Part shown: positions 1 through 5,410 of the stretch, piece after piece
Position numbering within the stretch: the first letter of the stretch is position 1
Layout of the letters: each line of letters begins with the position of its first letter
Source of the DNA: Lachnospiraceae bacterium UBA7026
Lineage (GTDB): Bacteria; Bacillota; Clostridia; Lachnospirales; Lachnospiraceae
Reading direction: 5' to 3'
Length of the DNA stretch: 11,585 bases
NCBI GenBank assembly: GCA_002494165.1
Contig: DLBH01000040.1
Location: 9,648 to 21,232 of the forward strand
Translations under genes and position numbers: made by a program
The notes under the pieces: generated by a model
Databases searched by the model: none
What the model was told of the DNA's origin: nothing
Seen by the model: the letters and a program-made list of their open reading frames with translations, nothing else

Positions 1-49
1 GTTTTCACTGATCTATGGACAGCCAGTCTGTTTTCACTGACCTATGGAC
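1..49. repeat. 20-bp direct repeat, two copies 29 bp apart
   Basis: Positions 1-20 and 30-49 carry the same 20-mer with one mismatch (T at position 12 versus C at 41). The nine bases between the copies and the nine after the second copy are not clearly alike. The copy at 30-49 contains the last codons and TGA stop of the HAD phosphatase gene. The copy at 1-20 lies just downstream of that gene and would encode a near-identical tail ending in its own TGA. The window edge prevents seeing whether more copies follow. It could be a local tail duplication or the start of a tandem array. Confidence 0.7.
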
Positions 50-909
50 GACCTGGCAACGGAATGCAGGTCTTTAACAAGTCCCAATTCCCTGAGGGCC
101 AGGTATATTCCTTCGTGATTGTTGTCCTCAGTGACATGGTCAAAGCTGCGTCGGATCTCCTCCGGTGCATTACCCATGACAACGGCCCGGCCCGCCATCC
201 CAAGCATGCCCAGGTCATTGTAGCTGTCTCCAAAGGCTATGGTCTCCTCCGGTCTGATGCCCAGATGCCTGCACATAAAGGAGAGGGCCCTGGCCTTATC
301 CACCCCCCTGGTCATGATCTCGATCAGGGTCGATGCCGACTTGACCACCGTCAGGTCCGGGAAAGCCCGGACCAGGTCTGCCTCATAGGCCAGAATATTC
401 TCAGGACGGCAGATACAAAGCAGCTTATTGACCGGGGTCTCGTCGGCTATGGCCTCAAAGGCCTGCTGTCTGGGCCAGGTCTTTACATAGCCCGCCTCCC
501 GGCGGATTCTGGGATCCTCAAGGTCCTCCACCATCCAGTCATCTAAAGAGTAGATACCAACGGACATGTCAAATCCCTTTTTCCTGACGAAGTCCGCCAC
601 AGCCTTTGCCCGGCTGGCCGGCATGGACTGGTTGTAAAGAACCTGTCTGTTCTCGTCCATGATCAGACTGCCGCTGCAGGCGATCAGGGGACATTTGAGC
701 TGGTACTCATCCAGTACCGTATAGATCCCTGAAGCCCCTCTGCCGGATATCAGTACTACCTGGATTCCTGCTCTCATACAGGCCCGGACCGCCTGGGCAG
801 TCAGGGGCATAATGCTGCTTTTAGCATCAACCAGGGTACCATCCACATCCGTAAAGATGGCCTTGTATTTTGAATCATTGCTGGTCTTATCTCTATGTTC
901 AGACTTCAT
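34..909 (-). CDS. Cof-type HAD-superfamily phosphatase
   Basis: A 291-residue cytosolic phosphatase of the HAD Cof/IIB class, which typically dephosphorylates sugar phosphates or other small phosphometabolites using Mg2+. All core motifs are visible. Motif I is DVDGT at residues 21-25, with Asp21 the nucleophile and Asp23 the acid/base. Motif II is the serine of LISGR at 51-57 region (Ser55). A lysine lies in the NKLL segment of the cap-to-core return, and motif IV is GDSYND at 227-232. Length is normal for the family. The ATG at 909 is preceded by GGGAG about four bases upstream, a rather close spacing. It appears monocistronic, with its own extended -10 promoter (986-1014). The last codons and stop fall in a 20-bp direct repeat. 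The substrate cannot be told from sequence; a link to the mannose pathway gene upstream is possible but unsupported. Confidence 0.93.
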   Translation of the reverse strand: MKSEHRDKTSNDSKYKAIFTDVDGTLVDAKSSIMPLTAQAVRACMRAGIQVVLISGRGASGIYTVLDEYQLKCPLIACSGSLIMDENRQVLYNQSMPASRAKAVADFVRKKGFDMSVGIYSLDDWMVEDLEDPRIRREAGYVKTWPRQQAFEAIADETPVNKLLCICRPENILAYEADLVRAFPDLTVVKSASTLIEIMTRGVDKARALSFMCRHLGIRPEETIAFGDSYNDLGMLGMAGRAVVMGNAPEEIRRSFDHVTEDNNHEGIYLALRELGLVKDLHSVARSSIGQ

Positions 910-985
910 AAAACTCCCGTCTTATTCAGGCTTTATCCAGCCTGGCCTGCTTTAATATTTCTATTTTCTATAGTAACAATATTAT

Positions 986-1014
986 ATTATACCAGTAACT
1001 TGACAAGGTGAAAA
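986..1014 (-). promoter_or_regulatory. Extended -10 promoter of the HAD phosphatase gene
   Basis: On the minus strand a TATAAT box (986-991) is preceded by TGG (992-994), which gives the extended -10 form TGnTATAAT. Seventeen bases further up lies TTTTCA (1009-1014), a four-of-six match to the -35 consensus. The expected start near 979 gives a leader of about 70 bases. The -35 hexamer falls in the U-tract of the preceding gene's terminator, so terminator and promoter are packed back to back. Confidence 0.65.
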
Positions 1015-1060
1015 GAGAAAAAATTAAAGACCCGGCCCAGCCTTTTTAAGGGGCTGAGTC
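1011..1060 (-). terminator. Rho-independent terminator downstream of the low-complexity membrane protein gene
   Basis: Arms at 1029-1038 and 1051-1060 pair over ten positions with one A-C mismatch and one G-U pair on the minus-strand RNA. The loop is about 12 bases. The minus strand then continues TTTAATTTTTTCTCTTTTC, a good U-rich tract. It lies about 170 bases after the stop codon at 1229. Confidence 0.75.
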
Positions 1061-1228
1061 GAATCTTCATCAGACCTTCCCACAGGTCTTTTCTTTCATA
1101 AACCTTTCCATTGAGAATAAATACTTTTCAAGGATTTCCAAAACATGCATCCTTTTCCTGGAAATGTCTTTCGGAATGCATTTCCCAATCAAAATCCGAT
1201 TCTATCCAGAAAGGAATCCTGCCCGGAC
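1061..1228 (-). other. Non-coding 3' region of the membrane protein transcript
   Basis: This is the rest of the 910-1228 gap. I see no convincing gene. The segments ATTTCCA (about 1134-1140), TGGAAAT (1159-1165) and CATTTCC (about 1179-1185) allow two mutually exclusive 7-bp hairpins. There is no U-tract after either. A 26-codon frame from 1150 to 1070 exists but is not supported by conservation I can judge. Confidence 0.35.
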
Positions 1229-2047
1229 CTAGAGGGACTGGGTTGAGGTTTCTGTGGTCTTATCTGTGTTGTTCTTAGGCTGGCTGGTCTCGTCTTTGGG
1301 CTGGATCGTACTGTCCTTGGACTGGGTCGTGCTGTCCTTGGAATTATCTGTATTATCTTTAGACTGGCTGCTGTCACCAGGCTGATTGGTCCCCTGGTCC
1401 GGCTGTCCATTTCCGGTTCCGTCCTGCTGGTCTCCGCTGCCAGGCTGGACGTTCCCGGCCGGAGGATTCATATTATCCTGCTGACCATTATCATTCCCGG
1501 GACCTCCCCAGTTTCCAGGACCCTGACCCGGGCCTCCTTTACCCTGACGTCCCTGACCGCCGTCATTTCTAAAACCGAACTCCCGGCCATTCTGGCTGCC
1601 GGGCCCATCCTGGCTGCTGCCAGGTCCGGCCTCTGCCACTGCCTGCTTCTGGAACTGGCCTCTGACAGACTTAGCCGAACTAACGCCGCAACCATAACCG
1701 GCTCCAAATACAAGCATGGCACCGATGACCAGACCGGCAATCATCTCTGTCCCTAAAGCCTTAAAGATCTTTCTGCCATGGGACTTCTGACCCGGCTGCT
1801 TTCCGGTCTCTTCCGGGATCTGAATAGGAGCTTCCTCAAGGGACTCTGACCCGGCTGCCAGGCCGGGAGCTGTATCCTCAACTTCTTCATCGAAAAGCTT
1901 CTCTCCCTCTTCCGGCAGGAAATCCATTTCCCCGGTTAGCTGGTCAGAAGCCCTGTCTTCAGCTGTCTGACTGTTTTCTTCCATATTGTCAATATGCTCT
2001 GTAGTCTCACTACTATAATCTCTTTCTTTAAAATCCTCATTCATCAT
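1229..2047 (-). CDS. Single-pass membrane protein with low-complexity Gly/Pro/Gln/Ser/Thr-rich outer tail
   Basis: I do not recognise a family for this 272-residue protein. Residues 1-80 are strongly acidic and probably disordered. A basic stretch at 84-96 (lysines, arginines and histidine) precedes one hydrophobic segment at about 102-121. By the positive-inside rule this puts the acidic head in the cytoplasm. The outer part is low complexity: residues 141-226 are rich in Gly, Pro, Asn and Gln. Residues 228-262 form five imperfect heptads of the type (Q/N)(S/P)K(D/N)xT, followed by a Thr-rich end. A GGAGG sequence eight bases before the ATG at 2047 is a strong ribosome-binding site, and a second ATG follows directly. 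A TATAAT box lies about 145 bases upstream and a terminator follows the gene, suggesting a single-gene transcript. The Ser/Thr/Lys tail resembles a surface or spacer segment; its role is unknown. Confidence 0.85.
   Translation of the reverse strand: MMNEDFKERDYSSETTEHIDNMEENSQTAEDRASDQLTGEMDFLPEEGEKLFDEEVEDTAPGLAAGSESLEEAPIQIPEETGKQPGQKSHGRKIFKALGTEMIAGLVIGAMLVFGAGYGCGVSSAKSVRGQFQKQAVAEAGPGSSQDGPGSQNGREFGFRNDGGQGRQGKGGPGQGPGNWGGPGNDNGQQDNMNPPAGNVQPGSGDQQDGTGNGQPDQGTNQPGDSSQSKDNTDNSKDSTTQSKDSTIQPKDETSQPKNNTDKTTETSTQSL
1262..1366 (-). repeat. Five 21-bp tandem units encoding heptad repeats
   Basis: The region encodes residues 228-262 of the low-complexity membrane protein as five 7-residue units with consensus QSKDST plus one variable residue. 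At DNA level the plus-strand core CTGTCCTTGGA recurs exactly 21 bases apart in two neighbouring units, and the flanking units are more diverged. In-frame 21-bp repeats of this kind can vary in copy number between strains. Confidence 0.65.
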
Positions 2048-2144
2048 CTTAAAAACCTCCCTGCATTCTTTTTCCTGGTCTGGCAGGCCATGTCCTGCTT
2101 AGCCCTGGAACTAAGACACCAGTCTGGGCAAAGCTTCTTTTAAT

Positions 2145-2197
2145 CCGGCCACAAGAGCCGGCCTTGGGCCTGCTGTTTTAAACATGACCAGATTATA
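2145..2197 (-). promoter_or_regulatory. Probable promoter and structured leader of the low-complexity membrane protein gene
   Basis: A perfect TATAAT lies at 2192-2197 on the minus strand. The -35 position is poor: AT-rich, with a good-looking TTTACA that is 22 bases away and therefore too far. Transcription from about 2185 would give a leader of about 138 bases. The leader contains a 5-bp GC-only hairpin (CCGGC at 2145-2149, GCCGG at 2157-2161) with no U-tract after it, plus other weak stems. No clear terminator for the upstream GDP-mannose gene is visible in 2048-2263, so read-through is possible. Confidence 0.4.
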
Positions 2198-2263
2198 TGG
2201 AGATTTTTTGAAGAAAAATTGTAAAAACTGCGTTAATTCTGTGACCAATTACCTGGAAATCAT

Positions 2264-4699
2264 CTAAACATGGCTCAGGACGATGGTCATATCTCCCTCT
2301 GCCTCTAAGAGGCCGTCGGCAGCAGGCACGAAAAGGCTCTCACCGGCCGAAAAGTCTGTCTCCTGACCCAGGAAGCGGATCCTTCCCCTGCCCTCCAGGC
2401 AAAGAATAGAGGTGAATTTACTGTCATCCATGGTGACCTCTACCTTGTCCTTGATCCTGTAGAGGACAGTCTCAAAATATTTACAGCGGCTTAAGATGGT
2501 TCCGGAAGTGTCCCTGCCGGTTTCCAGCTGGTCCGGCACATAACGGTGGAAGTTGAGGACATCTAGAGCCTTATCCACATGGAGCTCACGGGCCCTGCCG
2601 AATTTATCTCTCCTGTCATAATCGTAGAGACGGTAGGTACAGTTACTGCTCTGCTGGATCTCACAGATCAGGTTGCCGCCGCAGATAGCGTGGACAGTTC
2701 CGGCCGGAATGAAATAGACATCTCCCGGTTTGGTGGGATAATAGTTGAGGATCTCCTCAATGGTATTGTCCTGGATCCTGGCCCGAACCTCTTCCTTGGT
2801 CACATCCCGGTTGAAGCCTACATAAAGTCCGGCCCCCGGCTCACAATCCATGACATACCACATCTCATTTTTACCATAATCATTTTCCCTCTCCAGGGCA
2901 TAATCATCATTGGGATGGACCTGGACAGAAAGATTCTGTCTGGCATCGATGAACTTGACCAGCAGGGGGAAATTCTGAAGGGGACTGCATTTCCAGCCCA
3001 GGGCCTCCTTGCCGACACCCTTCATATAGTCCCCGAAATGAAGTCCTTTGTACCTTCCGCTGGCTATGATACTCTGGCCAGCCATGTGGGCAGACATCAT
3101 CCAGGCCTCGGCAATCACGTCATAATCACATTTCATATGGTAGATATCCCGCAGTTTCGTACCACCCCAGAGATAATCCTTATAGGCTGGCAGCAGCTTG
3201 ACAAAAGGCTCCCGCTCAAATTCACCGTGGCTGCTGGTCTGGTAGTTGATTTTTGACTGCCTGCCGCCTCCGGTCTTCAGAAGATCTCCTACGGCCGTCT
3301 CCACAAAGACCAGGGTTTCCTTGCCGACAGCCCTGATCTCATGCTGGCAGCCCACGGGGAAGTCCACATAATCCCTGACACCGTAGAGGGAGGTCTCCCC
3401 ATCCTTACTGATCTCTGCCTGGCCCCGGACTATGGTAAGGTTTTCTGTTCTCTCCTGATGGCTGTGGGCAGGAATCCGGTTGCCGGCGGGAAGAAATACC
3501 CGGCGGATCCGGTAGCCGGTCTCCTCCACTAACTCCTCATAGCTGCCCCAGGGCCGGTAAAAATAAGTGCCCCGGTCAGCCTGGTCATAAAGCTCCGGAT
3601 GCCGCTCCATGATGTCCCTGACCTGGGCGGACTTTCCATACCTGCCGATATAAACGGCATCCGGTGTGTTGGTCACCATGATATTATCAAGACCGTTAAC
3701 CACCACCGTCTGCCTTTCATTATTATTGATTACCACCGACTGGAAACTGTCCTCCATGACTACCTGACCCGCTCCCGGAAAATCCGTCTGGGGGATGTCC
3801 TCCAGATTGTCAATCTGGCTCCAGAGGAAGAGTCCTCTCACTGCCTTCAGCTGCCGGCAGTGCACCAGGAAAGAAGAGGAGGTATGAAGGTCATGAAGCC
3901 TTTCCTCCGACTCCCTGGAATAATAGGTATAGGAAGATCCTGACTCAGCATCAGCTCCGGTCTCCCAGAGGTCGTAGGTGGTCTGGCTGCCTTCTATGGA
4001 ATAGAGCAGATTGTTGGTGTTGGTCTGCCTGCCGGCAAAAGTCTCCTCCAGCAGCCGGTAGTCCTCCGGCAGGATCTTGCCCATCTCATTAAGGAAAGAG
4101 TCCACCCGGAAAAGCAGCATGCCCAGATTACGGTAGACTGCCTCCTTGCGCAGGTCAATCCGGCTGATGGCCTCCGCATCCGGTTTCTCAACAAAACGGT
4201 CCATGCCGCCATCGGCCTTCAGGCCCATAACATAGCCATAGCGGGAGTTCATGACCGTCTCCCTCAACGTGAAAAGGGCCAGACAGCCCTCCCTGGCATA
4301 CTCCTTGGCCTGCATGACGCTGTCCTTATAGTCCTTCTCATCTCCCCCGCTTTCCGGCCTGGTATAAATCACGTGATCAGACACAACCACAAAGACATAC
4401 TCTGAGGGCTGCATATCCATGGCCGCCAGGGTGATGGCATTGAGAGCTCCCCTGGACTGCTCCTCATAAATACAACGATAAGGCGTGCCCTGGAAAGCCC
4501 TCATCTGGTTCTCCACAATATAGCGGTAACGGGCATTGGTCACAATAATGAACTCGTCACAGAAAGGAAGATTCCTGGAAACTGTTTCCTGGAAAAGGGA
4601 ATGATTCTTCTGCATGGGTATAAACTGCTTGGGATAGTTTATCCTGGACAAGGGCCAGAGCCTCTCTCCCCGGCCTCCGGCTAGAATTAAACATTTCAT
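2264..4699 (-). CDS. manC/manA: Fused mannose-1-phosphate guanylyltransferase / mannose-6-phosphate isomerase
   Basis: An 811-residue three-module cytosolic enzyme for GDP-mannose supply. Residues 1 to about 290 are a nucleotidyltransferase with the GMP signature LAGGRGERLWPLSR and PKQF near the start and FVEKP at 169-173. After a linker, residues about 378-470 form a type II phosphomannose isomerase cupin; probable metal ligands are His412, His414, Glu419 and His453. Residues about 497-811 form a complete type I phosphomannose isomerase, with QVHP at 593-596, Glu612 in NEMWYV, GTVHAI at 667-672 and the conserved QQSSNCTYR segment. The N-terminal part converts mannose-1-phosphate and GTP to GDP-mannose. 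The isomerase interconverts fructose-6-phosphate and mannose-6-phosphate. The phosphomannomutase step between them is absent from the window. The ATG follows AGGAGG with an 11-base gap, and an extended -10 promoter lies upstream. Carrying both isomerase types in one chain is unusual. Confidence 0.93.
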   Translation of the reverse strand: MKCLILAGGRGERLWPLSRINYPKQFIPMQKNHSLFQETVSRNLPFCDEFIIVTNARYRYIVENQMRAFQGTPYRCIYEEQSRGALNAITLAAMDMQPSEYVFVVVSDHVIYTRPESGGDEKDYKDSVMQAKEYAREGCLALFTLRETVMNSRYGYVMGLKADGGMDRFVEKPDAEAISRIDLRKEAVYRNLGMLLFRVDSFLNEMGKILPEDYRLLEETFAGRQTNTNNLLYSIEGSQTTYDLWETGADAESGSSYTYYSRESEERLHDLHTSSSFLVHCRQLKAVRGLFLWSQIDNLEDIPQTDFPGAGQVVMEDSFQSVVINNNERQTVVVNGLDNIMVTNTPDAVYIGRYGKSAQVRDIMERHPELYDQADRGTYFYRPWGSYEELVEETGYRIRRVFLPAGNRIPAHSHQERTENLTIVRGQAEISKDGETSLYGVRDYVDFPVGCQHEIRAVGKETLVFVETAVGDLLKTGGGRQSKINYQTSSHGEFEREPFVKLLPAYKDYLWGGTKLRDIYHMKCDYDVIAEAWMMSAHMAGQSIIASGRYKGLHFGDYMKGVGKEALGWKCSPLQNFPLLVKFIDARQNLSVQVHPNDDYALERENDYGKNEMWYVMDCEPGAGLYVGFNRDVTKEEVRARIQDNTIEEILNYYPTKPGDVYFIPAGTVHAICGGNLICEIQQSSNCTYRLYDYDRRDKFGRARELHVDKALDVLNFHRYVPDQLETGRDTSGTILSRCKYFETVLYRIKDKVEVTMDDSKFTSILCLEGRGRIRFLGQETDFSAGESLFVPAADGLLEAEGDMTIVLSHV

Positions 4700-4744
4700 A
4701 AAGGGAATAACCTCCTATTAATCGCAATAATTATTACTAGGCAG

Positions 4745-4753
4745 ATTATACCA
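4745..4753 (-). promoter_or_regulatory. Extended -10 promoter of the GDP-mannose enzyme gene
   Basis: The minus strand reads TGG-TATAAT (TATAAT at 4745-4750, TGG at 4751-4753), the extended -10 form. The -35 position 17 bases up (4768-4773, TGAAAT) is weak, as tolerated at extended -10 promoters. The expected start near 4738 gives a leader of about 39 bases before the ATG at 4699. Confidence 0.65.
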
Positions 4754-4789
4754 TAAATCCTGTGGGTATTTCACCGCCAGCTCAAATAA

Positions 4790-4835
4790 TAGGAAAAACC
4801 ACTGACGGACTACCGCGCTGTTGCCTTGGCCAGTG
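4790..4835 (-). terminator. Possible second terminator upstream of the GDP-mannose gene promoter
   Basis: Arms 4829-4835 and 4800-4806 pair over 7 bp in minus-strand RNA. One pair is G-U and would be an A-C mismatch on the other strand, which favours minus-strand function. A tract of five Ts follows at about 4794-4798. The loop is long (22 bases), so the stem is only moderately stable. It may be a backup for the stronger terminator at 4905-4962. Confidence 0.35.
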
Positions 4836-4904
4836 ACATAATCCCTTCGCCATATATGCACATTCCCCGAAGGTTTTCTATGACAAGAATCCAAAAATTC
4901 CCTA
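4836..4904 (-). other. Gene-free stretch with a 6-bp hairpin
   Basis: Part of the 354-bp gap 4700-5053. CCTTCG and CGAAGG (within about 4844-4872) can pair around an 18-base loop. No ORF with a plausible ribosome-binding site is present on either strand. I see no convincing promoter for a separate small RNA here. Confidence 0.3.
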
Positions 4905-4962
4905 TTAGAAAAAACCGCACAGGAAGACAGCGACCCTGGTCAGGTCCCCGTCCCCTGTACGG
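4905..4962 (-). terminator. Strong Rho-independent terminator of the small peptide gene
   Basis: Arms 4954-4962 and 4915-4923 pair over nine bases (one G-U). The stem can extend inwards past a bulge, and a further small GACC/GGTC hairpin sits in the loop. Six Ts follow directly on the minus strand (4909-4914). It lies about 90 bases after the stop codon of the 75-residue peptide gene, and would also end any read-through from the CotH operon. Confidence 0.85.
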
Positions 4963-5053
4963 TAACTTAGTCAGTATTATATCTCACATTGGGGTGAATT
5001 CCCTCTACAGAGCTGCTTAATCCGGTTAATCCCTGCTGATCATCACCGGTCTC

Positions 5054-5281
5054 CTAGAAGCCCCAGTACTGGTTCCAGCAGGTCGGACACATCCATCCAC
5101 TCTCATAGCGCATCTGGTCGGCCGGAAAGATCTTCTGACACTTGCAGCAGCGGATCTCCTTCACATCCTCGATGGGTGTTCCTTCACACACGGACCCTTC
5201 AGCAACCATTCCTCCGGTAACCTTCTCCAGGTCCTCACTTGACATCTGCTTTCCGGTTTTAGCTCCACTTTTTTCTTCCAT
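5054..5281 (-). CDS. Small peptide with double-glycine-type leader and zinc-ribbon-like CxxC pair
   Basis: A 75-residue peptide of no family I can name. Residues 13-24 (MSSEDLEKVTGG) match the double-glycine leader pattern of bacteriocin-type and other exported peptides: a small acidic amphipathic stretch with Leu and Val at the usual spacing, ending in GG (23-24). Cleavage there by a C39-type peptidase/ABC exporter would release 51 residues. These contain five cysteines: Cys32, Cys45, Cys46, Cys48, plus Cys65 and Cys68 in CPTC (six in total). C45-x-x-C48 and C65-x-x-C68 could bind zinc or form disulfides, and the C-terminus is aromatic (WNQYWGF). An AAAGGAG ribosome-binding site lies 11 bases before the ATG. 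The gene has its own consensus promoter and strong terminator. No exporter or maturation enzyme is in the window. It could instead be a cytosolic zinc-ribbon protein whose GG is coincidental. Confidence 0.8.
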   Translation of the reverse strand: MEEKSGAKTGKQMSSEDLEKVTGGMVAEGSVCEGTPIEDVKEIRCCKCQKIFPADQMRYESGWMCPTCWNQYWGF

Positions 5282-5323
5282 CAGTTTTCTTTCTCCTTTC
5301 TTAACAGTTTAAAGATTCATTCC

Positions 5324-5347
5324 GGCTGACAAACCCTCTGTCATGCC
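5324..5347 (-). other. Hairpin in the leader of the small peptide gene
   Basis: TGACA and TGTCA pair around a 7-base loop, and GGC/GCC extend the stem to 8 bp past a single bulged base. No U-tract follows, so it is not a standard terminator for the CotH operon. It sits in the roughly 94-base untranslated leader of the peptide mRNA, between its promoter and ribosome-binding site. Confidence 0.4.
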
Positions 5348-5381
5348 ATCTATAAGTAAGTATTCTCCTGATTTCTCCCTA

Positions 5382-5410
5382 ATTATACAGGAAAATGTCC
5401 CGGCTATCAA
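5382..5410 (-). promoter_or_regulatory. Near-consensus promoter of the small peptide gene, overlapping the CotH stop codon
   Basis: The minus strand has TTGATA (5405-5410, five of six to TTGACA), a 17-base spacer and a perfect TATAAT (5382-5387). This is the best sigma-A-type promoter in the window. The TGA stop of the CotH gene (5407-5409) is inside the -35 hexamer. The expected start is near 5375. Confidence 0.75.

Noticed and set aside
1..49. CRISPR array
   Set aside because: There are only two 20-bp copies with a 9-bp spacer, one of them coding; the geometry does not fit CRISPR.
64..546. 160-codon plus-strand open frame
   Set aside because: It is the antisense shadow of the HAD phosphatase, with no ribosome-binding site and no recognisable motif.
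1070..1150. 26-codon minus-strand frame downstream of the low-complexity membrane protein, with AGGA nine bases before its ATG
   Set aside because: It is too short to support, has no known family and lies in the probable 3' untranslated region.
2145..2161. GC-rich hairpin after the GDP-mannose gene as a terminator
   Set aside because: The stem is only 5 bp and is followed by ATTAAAAG, not a U-tract.
2579..3256. 225-codon plus-strand open frame opposite the GDP-mannose enzyme
   Set aside because: It lies fully antisense to a well-supported enzyme domain and has no family resemblance.
4976..4981. TATAAT on the minus strand just upstream of the strong terminator
   Set aside because: There is no -35 sequence, and a transcript would be terminated after about 60 bases.
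4826..5020. 64-codon plus-strand open frame in the 4700-5053 gap
   Set aside because: It runs through the strong minus-strand terminator and has no ribosome-binding site or protein-like features.
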